A stretch of 37,441 nucleotides of DNA from the NCBI GenBank assembly GCA_049587715.1, contig JBAVEL010000188.1, positions 1 to 37,441 of the forward strand. Direction: 5' to 3'. The notes beneath the pieces are model-generated. The model was not told where the DNA came from. It worked only from the letters and a program-made list of their open reading frames with translations, and did not search any database. Source of the stretch: JBAVEL01 sp049587715. Its GTDB lineage: Bacteria > Bacteroidota > Ignavibacteria > UBA10030 > UBA6906. Shown here piece by piece: positions 16,939-25,547 of the stretch (positions are counted from its first letter, which is position 1; every line of letters starts with the position of its first letter). Made by a program: the position numbers and the translations under genes.

Positions 16939-19900
16939 ATGGCTGAATTCGTACACCTGCACGCACACTCCCACTACAGTCTCCTGGACGGAGCCTGCCG
17001 GATCGAGGATCTGGTGAAGGCCGCCAGTGACAACGGCATGTCTGCCGTTGCCCTCACCGACCACGGTGTCCTGTTCGGAGCCCTTGAATTCTACAAGAAG
17101 GCGGAAGAGGCGCGCATCAAGCCCATCATCGGGATGGAGGCCTATGCCGTCACCAGGGGGAGCCGCTTCGACCGGAGCCCGCAGGAAGCGGACGGAACGA
17201 AGAAGCGGGCGGGGTACCATCACCTGCTGCTGCTGGCCCGGAACGAAACGGGATACCGGAACCTGGTCCGCCTTACCTCGTTGGCCCACACGGAGGGATA
17301 CTACTACAAGCCCAGGGTGGATGCCGAGCTCCTGATGCGCTACCGGGAGGGCCTGATTGCCACCTCCGCCTGTGCAGGGGGCGTGATTTCCGCCCACCTG
17401 ATTGCCGGACGGGATGAGCTGGCGTACGAGGCCGCGGAGATCTACAAAGGGATCTTCGGGGAGGATTTCTACGTGGAAATCCAGGATCATGGCCTGGAGA
17501 GCGAGGCCGTGGTGAGGCGGAAGGCCCCGAAGCTGGCGAGGGATCTGGGCCTTCACCTGGTGGCCACCAACGACGTCCACTACATCCGGCCCGAACACGC
17601 CCTTCCCCACAACATTCTCCTTCTGATTCCGGAAGCCACCAACGGGACGATAGAGGACTACACGACGCTCCGGTATCAGACGGACCAGGTATACTTCAAG
17701 TCGGGCGCCGAGATGCACCGCCTGTTTGAAGCGTTCCCCGAGGCCATCCGATCGACTCTGGAGATCGCCGAAAAATGTGACGTGAAGCTGGACCTGAAGA
17801 CGAGCCATATGCCGGCCTTTCCCATCCCCCCCGAGTCGGGGGTGTGCACACCCGAGGACTACCTGGAGCGTCTTGCCCGGGAGGGGTTCACCCGGAGGTA
17901 TCCCCAACCCGGCCCCGATCTGACCGCCCGGTTGGAGCAGGAACTGGCGGTCATCAGAAAGATGGGATACGCCGGGTATTTCCTGGTGGTCCAGGACTTC
18001 ATCAATGCCGCCCGCCGCATGGGGGTCCCCGTCGGGCCCGGGAGGGGGAGCGCCGCGGGAAGCATCGTCTCCTACGCTCTCGGGATCACGAGCGTGGACC
18101 CGATCCGGCACGGGCTCCTGTTCGAACGCTTCCTGAACCCGGACCGGGTCAGCATGCCCGATATCGATGTTGATTTCGCGGACGACGGCAGGGACAGGGT
18201 GATTGAGTATGTGCGGGGGAAGTACGGACAGAACTCCGTCTCGCAGATCATCACCTTCGGGACTCTCTCCTCCCGGGCTGTGCTGAAGGACGTGGGGAGG
18301 GTCCTGGGGTTGAGCGTGGGATACGTCGAGGGGATCACGAAACAGATCCCGGTGGAGCTGGGCAAGGTGAGGCCCCTCCGGAGCGCGCTGGAAACGATTC
18401 CGGAGCTGAAGGAGCTGAGGGAATCGGCGGATGCCAGGATTCGGACCCTGGTGGACACCTCCCTCGTGCTGGAGGGGATGAACCGGGGGGCCGGGATGCA
18501 CGCGGCCGGTGTGGTGATCGCCCCCGGGGACATCAGCGACTATGTCCCCCTCTACAAGACGCCCCAGACGGAGCTGATGACGCAGTACAGCATGAAGCAT
18601 CTGGAGGCGGCCGGGCTGCTCAAGATGGACTTCCTGGGGCTCCGGACCCTCTCGGTCATCAAGAACTGCGTTTCCATGATCCGCGCCAACCACGGAATCG
18701 AGGTGGACCCCGAGGCGCTGCCCGAGGAGGACCCGGAGACATTCGCCCTGTTTGCCCGGGGCCAGACGGTGGCCGTCTTCCAGTTCGAGAGTTCGGGGAT
18801 GCAGGACTGGCTGCGCAAGCTCCGCCCGACCTGCCTCTCCGACCTGGTGGCCATGAATGCGCTGTATCGCCCCGGCCCGATGGACATGATCGGAGACTTC
18901 ATCGCCCGCAAGCACGGGGAGCAGAGGATCTCGTATCCGCACCCGAAACTGGAACCGATTCTGAGGGAGACCTACGGCGTCATCGTGTATCAGGAACAGG
19001 TCATGAAGATCGCCAGTGACATCGGCGGCTTCACCCTCGCCCGGGCCGACGAGATGCGGCGCGCCATGGGAAAGAAGGACAAGCTCCGCATGGCCAGGAT
19101 GCGGGATGATTTCATTGAGGGGGCGGTGGGGCAGGGGACACCGCGGGAGAAGGCGGTGGAGATTTACGAGCTCATCGAGAAGTTCGCCTCCTACGGGTTC
19201 AACAAATCCCACAGCGTTGCCTATTCGGTCCTGGCATATCAGACGGCCTGGCTCAAGGCCCACTATCCCGCCGAATACATGGCGGCCACTCTTTCCTCCG
19301 AGATGGGGAGCACCGACAAGATTGTTGCTCTCATCGATGACTGCCGGAAACTGGGGATCCAGGTGCTGCCTCCCGATGGGAACGAAAGCGGCAAGGATTT
19401 CACGGTGGTAGGCGGTGCCATCCGCTTCGGGCTCTGCGGCATCCGGAACGTGGGGGAGGGAGCCGTGGAGAGCGTGTTGGACGCCCGGGTGCGGGAAGGC
19501 CCCTTCCGCAATCTCTTTGATTTCTGCGCGCGGGTGGACCTCCGGCTGGTCAACAAGAAATGCCTGGAAAGCCTGATCCAGGCCGGCGCCTTCGATTCGC
19601 TGGAGGGACACCGGTCCCGGTTCTTTGAGAACATCGACCGGGCCGTCACCTACGGACAGAGCGTGCAGAGCGGCAGGGTGCAGGGCCAGTCCACCCTCTT
19701 CGATGCTCCCGCGCGGGCACGGACCCCGGCGGAGGCGTTTCCCCCCCTGGCGGGTGCCGATCCCTGGCCCGAGTCGGAGAAGCTGACCCGGGAGAAGGCC
19801 ATGATGGGGTTCTACGTCTCGGGGCATCCCCTCCTCAGGTTCCGGGAGGAGATCGAGGCATTCTCGACGGTGCGGCTGGGAAACCCGGGTCCTCTCCGGG

Positions 19901-20400
19901 ACGGGGCGCCGGTGCGCGCCTGCGGCATTGTGGCCGCCATCCGGACGAAGAATGACCGGAGGGGGAAGAAGATGGCCTTCATCACGCTGGAGGATTTTAC
20001 GGGGCGGGGGGAAGCGATTGTCTTCAGTGATCCCTTTGCCCGGTACGGGTCGGTCCTCCGGAATGACGCGATGGTCATGGTGGTGGGCAAAGGGGAGGCA
20101 AACGGGGATGCGCTCAGGATTCTGGTGTCCGAGGCGTATCCGCTGGAGGAGGTGCGCGCCCGGTTTGCGCGGAGCGTCCTCCTTTCCATCGATCTCAGCG
20201 AGGTGAAGGAAGCGACCATCCTTGACCTGCGCCGGCTGATGGAGCAGAACAGGGGGAGATGTCCCTGCTTTCTGCGCGTCGTGGGCCCGGGGGCAACCCG
20301 CATGTTCCAGGCCCGGGATTTCACCGTGGAGCCCAGCGAGGCGTTTCTTTCGGAGGCGCGGCGGATGCTGGGGCCGGGAAGCGTCACAGTACACGCATAG
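16939..20400 (+). CDS. dnaE: DNA polymerase III alpha subunit
   Basis: The 1153-aa replicative C-family polymerase, close to the usual length of DnaE. The N-terminal PHP domain starts HLHAHSHYSLLDGACRI and contains LTDHGVLFGALEFY. The polymerase core includes GPGRGSAAGSIVSYALG, the catalytic Asp410 and Asp412 in PDIDVDF, and Asp564 in KMDFLGLRTLS. Helix-hairpin-helix and OB-fold regions follow (ACGIVAAIRTKNDRRGKKM, then FITLEDFTGRGEAIVF). There is no Shine-Dalgarno sequence before ATG 16939, but the alignment of the PHP start supports it. The OB and C-terminal parts are present, so the protein looks functional. trxA follows after 15 nt. Confidence 0.97.
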   Translation: MAEFVHLHAHSHYSLLDGACRIEDLVKAASDNGMSAVALTDHGVLFGALEFYKKAEEARIKPIIGMEAYAVTRGSRFDRSPQEADGTKKRAGYHHLLLLARNETGYRNLVRLTSLAHTEGYYYKPRVDAELLMRYREGLIATSACAGGVISAHLIAGRDELAYEAAEIYKGIFGEDFYVEIQDHGLESEAVVRRKAPKLARDLGLHLVATNDVHYIRPEHALPHNILLLIPEATNGTIEDYTTLRYQTDQVYFKSGAEMHRLFEAFPEAIRSTLEIAEKCDVKLDLKTSHMPAFPIPPESGVCTPEDYLERLAREGFTRRYPQPGPDLTARLEQELAVIRKMGYAGYFLVVQDFINAARRMGVPVGPGRGSAAGSIVSYALGITSVDPIRHGLLFERFLNPDRVSMPDIDVDFADDGRDRVIEYVRGKYGQNSVSQIITFGTLSSRAVLKDVGRVLGLSVGYVEGITKQIPVELGKVRPLRSALETIPELKELRESADARIRTLVDTSLVLEGMNRGAGMHAAGVVIAPGDISDYVPLYKTPQTELMTQYSMKHLEAAGLLKMDFLGLRTLSVIKNCVSMIRANHGIEVDPEALPEEDPETFALFARGQTVAVFQFESSGMQDWLRKLRPTCLSDLVAMNALYRPGPMDMIGDFIARKHGEQRISYPHPKLEPILRETYGVIVYQEQVMKIASDIGGFTLARADEMRRAMGKKDKLRMARMRDDFIEGAVGQGTPREKAVEIYELIEKFASYGFNKSHSVAYSVLAYQTAWLKAHYPAEYMAATLSSEMGSTDKIVALIDDCRKLGIQVLPPDGNESGKDFTVVGGAIRFGLCGIRNVGEGAVESVLDARVREGPFRNLFDFCARVDLRLVNKKCLESLIQAGAFDSLEGHRSRFFENIDRAVTYGQSVQSGRVQGQSTLFDAPARARTPAEAFPPLAGADPWPESEKLTREKAMMGFYVSGHPLLRFREEIEAFSTVRLGNPGPLRDGAPVRACGIVAAIRTKNDRRGKKMAFITLEDFTGRGEAIVFSDPFARYGSVLRNDAMVMVVGKGEANGDALRILVSEAYPLEEVRARFARSVLLSIDLSEVKEATILDLRRLMEQNRGRCPCFLRVVGPGATRMFQARDFTVEPSEAFLSEARRMLGPGSVTVHA

Positions 20401-20403
20401 GAA

Positions 20404-20410
20404 AAGGAGG
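20404..20410 (+). promoter_or_regulatory. Full-consensus ribosome binding site of trxA
   Basis: AAGGAGG with 5-nt spacing to ATG 20416. It is the strongest Shine-Dalgarno sequence I saw in the window, and it fits an abundant protein. Confidence 0.75.
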
Positions 20411-20415
20411 AATGC

Positions 20416-20742
20416 ATGAAACCCCTGGAGCTGACGGACAAGGATTTCGACAGTGAGGTCCTGCAATCGAGCATCCCCGTGCTTGTGGATTTCTGGGCGG
20501 TCTGGTGCGGTCCGTGCAAGATGATCGCCCCGGTGGTGGAAGAGATCGCCTCCGAGTACGCCGGGAAACTGAAGGTGGCGAAGGTGGATGTGGACGCGTG
20601 CCAGGAGGTCGGCCTGCGCTTCGGCATCCGGAGCATCCCCACGCTCCTCCTGTTCCGGGAGGGCAAGGTGGTCGAGCAGGTCATCGGTGCCATCCCGAAG
20701 AAGGAACTGATGAAACGCCTCCTCCCGCACCTCCCCGCCTGA
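20416..20742 (+). CDS. trxA: Thioredoxin
   Basis: A 108-aa cytoplasmic dithiol oxidoreductase. The active site WCGPCK has Cys31 and Cys34, the cis-proline is Pro75 in RSIPTLLLF, and the buried acidic residue is in VLVDFWAVW. Length and motif order are those of the canonical thioredoxin 1. It lies 15 nt after dnaE and is probably translated from the same transcript, with an independent strong ribosome binding site. A GC-rich hairpin follows directly and may end the transcript. Confidence 0.95.
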   Translation: MKPLELTDKDFDSEVLQSSIPVLVDFWAVWCGPCKMIAPVVEEIASEYAGKLKVAKVDVDACQEVGLRFGIRSIPTLLLFREGKVVEQVIGAIPKKELMKRLLPHLPA

Positions 20743-20750
20743 GCATCCCC

Positions 20751-20790
20751 GCCCGGAACCCCGCGGGGCTCCGCCGCGGGGTCCCGGGTG
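20751..20790 (+). repeat. GC-rich palindromic repeat, copy A (between trxA and yceI)
   Basis: Arms at 20752-20766 (CCCGGAACCCCGCGG) and 20774-20788 (CCGCGGGGTCCCGGG) form a 15-bp stem with one mismatch and a 7-nt loop. No T-tract follows. The core is almost the same as the hairpin read on the minus strand at 37341-37380, so it looks like a REP-type dispersed palindrome. It could also act as a transcript end or RNA stabiliser after trxA. Confidence 0.6.
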
Positions 20791-20876
20791 AGAACTTCCC
20801 TGACCCTCCCGGTGTTCTGTAGCCGGGAGGTGTTCCGCCCCCCCGTCACGATACGCCCATCATTGCTGGAGCATCC

Positions 20877-21461
20877 ATGAACAAGCTGATCCTCCTTCCG
20901 GGGATCCTCGCCATGGCGGCGAGCCCCGCCGTTGCACAGACCGCCTGGAAGATAGACAGGTCCCACAGCTCCGTGAAGTTCACGGTGGCCCACCTCGTGA
21001 TTGCGGAGGTGTCCGGCCGATTCACGGATTTCGACGTTTCGATGACCACCCAGGGAGATGACCTCACAGGCGCCCGGATCGAAGCCGCCGTCAAGACCGC
21101 CAGCGTCAACACGGATGACGAGAAGCGGGATGCCCATCTGCGCGGGGATGATTTCCTGAACGCCGAGGCCTTTCCGGCCATCCGGTTCCGGAGCACCGCC
21201 GTCAAGAAGACCGGAAAGGACACCTACGAGATCACCGGGGACCTGACAATCCGGGACGTCACGAGGCCGGTGGTGCTCGCCACCCGGTATGCCGGGAGCG
21301 TCAAGGACCCCTGGGGGAACACGAAAGCAGGGTACAGAGCAAGTGCCACCATCAACCGCTTCGACTACGGGGTGAAATGGAGCAGCACGCTGGATACGGG
21401 GGGTCTGGTTGTGGGAAAGGACGTGGAGATCACCCTGCTGCTCGAGTTCGCGAAGCAATAG
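20877..21461 (+). CDS. YceI-family periplasmic protein
   Basis: A 194-aa exported protein. The signal peptide is MNKLILLPGILAMAASPAVA with a likely cut before QTAWKIDRSHSS. The mature part has the YceI lipocalin-like pattern: DRSHSSVKFTVAHLVI, GRFTDFDVSM, the strand with IRFRSTAVKKTG, and NRFDYGVKW near the C-terminus. Family members bind isoprenoid-type lipids in a barrel in the periplasm; the physiological role is mostly unknown. GGAG at 20868-20871 precedes ATG 20877 by 5 nt. It is followed in the same frame, right after its stop, by the remnant at 21462. Confidence 0.9.
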   Translation: MNKLILLPGILAMAASPAVAQTAWKIDRSHSSVKFTVAHLVIAEVSGRFTDFDVSMTTQGDDLTGARIEAAVKTASVNTDDEKRDAHLRGDDFLNAEAFPAIRFRSTAVKKTGKDTYEITGDLTIRDVTRPVVLATRYAGSVKDPWGNTKAGYRASATINRFDYGVKWSSTLDTGGLVVGKDVEITLLLEFAKQ

Positions 21462-21899
21462 GGGGGATTCCCGTTCGATGATGAGCGGCACCGCCCGTGG
21501 GTCGAGCGGTTCTCCCCGCAGGGGGAGGGGCCACGCGTCGTCGTGGAGCTTGCGCCCTCGGAGACCGGTGGTCCCGGACGGCAGGGGGCGGGCTCCGTGC
21601 ACCGTTGTGCCTGGGCTGTGGCGGATGCCGATGCGCAGGCCCTCCGGCGGAGCAGGCTCCTCCATGCCGGATCCGCCGTAAGCGAAGTGAGAGACCGCAT
21701 CCATTTCCGTTCCATCTGCTTTCATGAGCCGGGAGGGGTTCTTTTCGAGACGGCAACCCGCGGTCCCGGCTTCTGTGTGGACGAGCCCCCCGGGGAGCTG
21801 GGCCGCTCCCCCCGTCTGCCTCCCTGGCTGGAGAGGAAGCGGGAACGGATCGAGGCGGTCCTCCCCCCTCTGGAAGCGTCGCGCCCCCATCCCGCCTGA
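21462..21899 (+). pseudogene. C-terminal remnant of a ring-cleaving dioxygenase (MhqO-like, VOC superfamily)
   Basis: An open frame of about 145 codons directly after the yceI stop, ending at TGA 21897-21899, and lacking a good start (GTG 21543 is one option). The translated segments VHRCAWAVADADA, VRDRIHFRSICFHEPGGVLF, the following E-T-A-T-R-G-P-G-F, DEPPGELG and LPPWLERKRERIEAVLPPL match, from my knowledge of the family, the C-terminal VOC module and tail of ring-cleaving dioxygenases/glyoxalases, which are about 310 aa long. The N-terminal half is missing, because yceI occupies its place. The metal-ligand His and Glu regions and the tail are preserved, so the deletion may be recent or a half-protein may still be made. 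The assignment is from motif memory, not a search. Confidence 0.6.
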
Positions 21900-21910
21900 C
21901 GCCCCCGCAG

Positions 21911-21923
21911 AAACCCGGGGTTT
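21911..21923. promoter_or_regulatory. Inverted repeat overlapping the -35 box (possible operator)
   Basis: AAACCC-G-GGGTTT is a perfect 6-bp inverted repeat with a 1-nt centre. Its right edge overlaps the -35 element by two bases. A repressor site is possible; so is chance in GC-rich DNA. Confidence 0.3.
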
Positions 21924-21950
21924 GCATCCTGGGTCCCGGGGCGGTATATT
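21922..21950 (+). promoter_or_regulatory. Sigma70-like promoter of the Rho-N/aspS operon
   Basis: TTGCAT at 21922-21927 and TATATT at 21945-21950 with a 17-nt spacer. It is the only clear promoter before the chain of genes that runs to 30175. The leader would be about 90 nt. Confidence 0.65.
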
Positions 21951-22045
21951 CCCTCCGGTCCCGCACACAGGTCGGCCGTGGCATTCCGGCTCCCCGTGCC
22001 CGGGATTCTCCTCCACAACAGCAACCAGTTCCAAAGGAGTTCGGC

Positions 22046-22369
22046 ATGAACTATACGTTCGAGCAGCTCAAGGAGATGACGGTGGCCCGGCTCCGGGAGA
22101 TCGCCAAGGAGATCGAGCACGAGGAGCTGAAGGGCGTGGCCACGATGCACAAGGACAAGCTCCTGCCGGCCCTCTGCAAGGCCCTCGGCATCGAGGCCCA
22201 CGCGCACCACCAAGCCGTCGGCATCAACAAATCGGGGATCAAGGCGGAGATCCGGAAGATGAAGGGGGTCCGGGATGAGGCCCTCGCCCGAAAGGACGAT
22301 GCGGGTCAGCGGGCGGCCCGGAAGCAGATTCACAAACTGAAGCGGAAGCTCCGGCGGACGATCCGGTAG
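22046..22369 (+). CDS. Small basic protein with Rho N-terminal-like domain
   Basis: 107 aa. Residues about 6-48 (LKEMTVARLREIAKEIEHEE, then a GVATMHKDKLLPALCKALGI stretch) match the Rho_N helical domain, which in transcription terminator Rho precedes the RNA-binding fold. No RNA-binding OB fold or ATPase domain follows. The C-terminal half is strongly basic (KSGIKAEIRKMKG, then ARKQIHKLKRKLRRTIR) and probably a nucleic-acid-binding helix pair. Stand-alone proteins of this layout occur in several bacterial phyla with no settled function. AAAGGAG lies 6 nt before ATG 22046. aspS follows after 17 nt, so it leads the translation operon. Confidence 0.8.
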   Translation: MNYTFEQLKEMTVARLREIAKEIEHEELKGVATMHKDKLLPALCKALGIEAHAHHQAVGINKSGIKAEIRKMKGVRDEALARKDDAGQRAARKQIHKLKRKLRRTIR

Positions 22370-22386
22370 CCTCGCGAGGATCTCCC

Positions 22387-24183
22387 ATGCCCCTCTTTCG
22401 AAAGCGCACCCATACCTGCGGCGAGCTGCGGTCCTCCCACAAGGGGCTTGAGGTGACCCTCAACGGCTGGATCGAGAGCCGCCGGGACCTGGGGGGGCTC
22501 ATCTTCGTGAGGGTGAGGGATCGGTACGGCCTGACGCAGGTCGTGTTCAATCCGCTCCGGGACCCGCACCTGCACGAGCTGGCCGGGAGCGTGCGGAGCG
22601 AGTTCGTCGTCTCCGTGTCCGGCGTGGTGGAACTCCGGCCTCCGGAGGCGGTCAACCCGGGGATGGCCACGGGCGAGGTGGATGTGGCAGCCACGGACCT
22701 CCAGATCCTGAGCAAGGCGGAGACGCCCCCCTTCGAAATATCGGATGACACCGATGCCGGAGAGGAGCTCCGGCTTCGCTACCGGTATCTGGACCTGAGG
22801 CGCCCCGCGCTGCAGCGGAACCTCGTGCTCCGGCACCGGATGTACCAGATTGCGCACCGGTATTTCGACGAGCGGGGATTCCTCGAGATCGAAACACCGA
22901 TGCTGACGCGAAGCACCCCCGAGGGGGCGCGGGACTACCTCGTCCCCAGTCGGGTGCTTCCAGGCAGGTTCTTCGCCCTGCCGCAGTCTCCGCAGACCTT
23001 CAAACAGATCCTGATGGTGGCCGGGCTGGACCGCTATGTGCAGATCGTGCGCTGCTTCCGCGACGAAGATCTGCGGGCAGACCGGCAGCCGGAGTTCACC
23101 CAGATTGACGTGGAAATGTCTTTCGTGGAGGAAGCGGACGTCCAGGAGCTTGCCGAAGGGCTCCTCGCCCGTTTCCTGAAGGAGACCAGGGGACTCGAGA
23201 TGCGCCTTCCCCTCCCCCGCATGACCTACCGGGAGGCGCTGGAGACCTACGGGACGGACAAACCGGACACCCGGTTCGGTCTTGCGATCACCACGGTCAG
23301 TGCACTCGTGGACGGATGCGGATTCAGGGTGTTCACCGACGCCGTGCGCCAGGGGGGGGTGGTGGCGGGTCTGGTTGTGCCCGGGGGAGCGGGCTTCTCC
23401 CGGAGCCAGCTTGATGCTCTGGGTGAGAGCGCCCGGAACTCGGGAGCGGCCGGACTTTCCCACGTCCGGATGGGGGAGGAAGGCCCCGAATCCCCCATCG
23501 GGAAGTTCACGGGGAAGCCATTGCTGGAGCGCATGGCCGGGGCGATGGGTGCCGCAACGGGGGACCTGATCCTGCTCGTTTCGGGCCCTTCGGAGACCAC
23601 CTATGCTACCCTGGGAGGCCTCCGGCTTGAGCTGGGCAGGCGTCTGGGGCTGGTGGAAGAGGGCCGGTTCGCGGCTCTCTGGGTGACGGATTTTCCCCTT
23701 CTGGAGTGGAGCCCCCAGGAGGGCCGCCATGTGGCCGTGCATCACCCGTTTACGGCACCGCATCCCGACGACATCGGACTCCTGGACTCGGAGCCGGGGA
23801 GGGTGCGCGCGCGCTCATATGACCTTGTCCTGAACGGGACCGAGGTCGCAGGGGGGAGCATCCGCATCCACGACGCCGATCTCCAGCAGAGGATGTTCGG
23901 GGCCCTGGGGATCGGTCCCGAGGAGGCCCGCCGCAAATTCGGGTTTCTCCTGGGGGCTTTCCGGTACGGCGCCCCTCCCCACGGGGGGATCGCCTTCGGC
24001 TTCGACCGCCTGGTGATGCTCCTGGCGGGGATGAAGTCCATCCGGGACGTGATTGCATTCCCGAAGACGACCAGGGCTGTTTCCCTGATGGACGATGCCC
24101 CCGGCGAGGTGGACCCCCGCCAGCTGGAGGAGCTCCACATCGGTCTCCGGCCTCCCCGGGCGGAAGGAGAGAAAACCGGATGA
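22387..24183 (+). CDS. aspS: Aspartyl-tRNA synthetase (bacterial type)
   Basis: A 598-aa class IIb synthetase. The N-terminal OB anticodon-binding domain includes LNGWIESRRDLGGLIFVRVR. The catalytic core has RYRYLDLRRPALQRN, the flipping-loop region STPEGARDYLVPSR, FFALPQSPQTFKQILM, and motif 2 in RCFRDEDLRADRQPEFTQID. The bacterial GAD insertion domain lies at about residues 290-420, and motif 3 is in GGIAFGFDRLVMLLAG. Length and the GAD insertion are typical for bacterial AspRS. Whether it also charges tRNA-Asn cannot be decided here. It is preceded by GAGGA and followed by an ATGA overlap with the AtuA-like gene. Confidence 0.96.
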   Translation: MPLFRKRTHTCGELRSSHKGLEVTLNGWIESRRDLGGLIFVRVRDRYGLTQVVFNPLRDPHLHELAGSVRSEFVVSVSGVVELRPPEAVNPGMATGEVDVAATDLQILSKAETPPFEISDDTDAGEELRLRYRYLDLRRPALQRNLVLRHRMYQIAHRYFDERGFLEIETPMLTRSTPEGARDYLVPSRVLPGRFFALPQSPQTFKQILMVAGLDRYVQIVRCFRDEDLRADRQPEFTQIDVEMSFVEEADVQELAEGLLARFLKETRGLEMRLPLPRMTYREALETYGTDKPDTRFGLAITTVSALVDGCGFRVFTDAVRQGGVVAGLVVPGGAGFSRSQLDALGESARNSGAAGLSHVRMGEEGPESPIGKFTGKPLLERMAGAMGAATGDLILLVSGPSETTYATLGGLRLELGRRLGLVEEGRFAALWVTDFPLLEWSPQEGRHVAVHHPFTAPHPDDIGLLDSEPGRVRARSYDLVLNGTEVAGGSIRIHDADLQQRMFGALGIGPEEARRKFGFLLGAFRYGAPPHGGIAFGFDRLVMLLAGMKSIRDVIAFPKTTRAVSLMDDAPGEVDPRQLEELHIGLRPPRAEGEKTG

Positions 24184-25547
24184 AGAGTCTCATCCGCGTG
24201 GCTTCAGGGCAGGGTTTCTGGGGGGACCTTCGGCGTGCCCCCATGGACCAGGTTTCGAAAGGTCCGGTGGACTACCTGGTGATGGACTTCCTGGCGGAAG
24301 TCACGATGTCCATCATGCAGAAGCAGCGGAAACGGGACCCCGCTGCCGGCTACGCCCTGGACCTCGTGGATATCCTGGCCGAGATCCTCCCGACCTGCAT
24401 GGAGAGAGGCATCAGGGTCATTACCAACGGGGGAGGGGTGAACCCGGAGGGCTGCCGGGAGGCCCTGTTCCGCTGGGCCCGGGCCCGGGGGTTCCGCGGG
24501 CTCCGGGTCGGTGTGGTGACCGGCGACGATATCCTCCACCGTCTGGATGGGCTTGCGCACAGGGGCATCGGCCTGGAGAACATGGAAACAGGGGAGGCGT
24601 TGGAGGGTGTGCGCGGGCGGCTCCTGAGCGCCAATGTCTACTTCGGGGCGGGTCCCGTGGTGTCGGCTCTCGCTGAGGGGGCGCACGTCGTGATCACGGG
24701 GCGGATGACGGATACGGGCCTTACCCTGGCCCCCATGATGCACGAGTTCGGGTGGAAGGCTGCGGACACCGACCTGCTGGCCGCAGGCACCGTGGCGGGG
24801 CATATTCTGGAATGCGGCGCGCAGGCAAGCGGAGGGAACTTCTCGGCGGACTGGCGCTCCGTTCCCGACCCCGCCCGGATAGGATTCCCGATCGCAGAGG
24901 CCTACCCCGACGGCCAGGTGGTCATCACCAAGCACGAGGGGACGGGAGGGCGGGTTTCGATGCAGACGGTCAAGGAGCAGCTCCTGTACGAGATCGGAGA
25001 CCCCGCCTCCTACATCACGCCCGACTGCATCGCCGACTTCACGACGATTCGTCTCGGGGAGGATGGACCCGACCGGGTCCGGGTGTCCGGCGTGGGGGGC
25101 AGACCCGCCCCCGCTTCCTACAAGGTCTCCATGTCCTACCGGGACGGGTATCTCGCCGTGGGGTCCCTCACCTACGCATGGCCCGATGCATTGGAGAAGG
25201 CCCGCCGGGCGGACGCCATCCTCCGGGCGCGGCTGGACGCCCTGGACCTCCGGTTCGAAGAGATACGGACCGAGTTCCTGGGGTACGATTCGTGCCATGG
25301 ACCTCTCTCGTCGTCCGCCCCGGAGCCGGATGAGGTGGTGCTCCGGGTGGGTGTGCGGGGGGAAGACCGCGCCTCGGTGGAGCGGTTCGCCATGGAGATC
25401 GCTCCCCTCATCCTGACAGGGCCTCCCGGTGTGACGGGGTTTGGGGGGGGGAGGCCGAAGCCGAGCGAGGTGGTGGCATTCTGGCCCGCGCTCATCCCCA
25501 AAGAGGCGGTCAGCCCGCAGGTGGCGGTGGAGGAGGTGTCCGCATGA
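24180..25547 (+). CDS. AtuA-family protein (DUF1446), large part
   Basis: A 455-aa soluble protein of the acyclic terpene utilization AtuA/DUF1446 family. It is recognised by the N-terminal GPVDYLVMDFLAEVTMSIM, the glycine-rich ITNGGGVNPEGCRE, VGVVTGDDIL, ANVYFGAGPVVSAL and TGRMTDTGLTLAPMMHEFGW. The biochemical activity of the family is not settled. In Pseudomonas the name-giving gene belongs to citronellol/geranyl-CoA breakdown, but no atuC, atuF or other degradation genes are visible here. ATG 24180 overlaps the aspS stop, with AAGGAGAG upstream. It overlaps the next gene by 4 nt, which carries the domain usually fused or adjacent to it. Confidence 0.85.
   Translation: MKSLIRVASGQGFWGDLRRAPMDQVSKGPVDYLVMDFLAEVTMSIMQKQRKRDPAAGYALDLVDILAEILPTCMERGIRVITNGGGVNPEGCREALFRWARARGFRGLRVGVVTGDDILHRLDGLAHRGIGLENMETGEALEGVRGRLLSANVYFGAGPVVSALAEGAHVVITGRMTDTGLTLAPMMHEFGWKAADTDLLAAGTVAGHILECGAQASGGNFSADWRSVPDPARIGFPIAEAYPDGQVVITKHEGTGGRVSMQTVKEQLLYEIGDPASYITPDCIADFTTIRLGEDGPDRVRVSGVGGRPAPASYKVSMSYRDGYLAVGSLTYAWPDALEKARRADAILRARLDALDLRFEEIRTEFLGYDSCHGPLSSSAPEPDEVVLRVGVRGEDRASVERFAMEIAPLILTGPPGVTGFGGGRPKPSEVVAFWPALIPKEAVSPQVAVEEVSA

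Larger units (their letters stand above)
21900..22045 (+). other. Promoter region between the dioxygenase remnant and the Rho-N gene
   Basis: 146 nt holding the perfect inverted repeat AAACCC-G-GGGTTT at 21911-21923, a sigma70-like promoter at 21922-21950 and the AAAGGAG ribosome binding site at 22033-22039. No gene is seen in it. Confidence 0.55.

Noticed and set aside
16900..20730. Very long open frame on the minus strand opposite dnaE (over 1200 codons)
   Set aside because: It mirrors dnaE and trxA exactly, has no recognisable domains, and is rich in His, Pro, Gly and Arg, as expected for the antisense of GC-rich genes with few A/T-ending codons.
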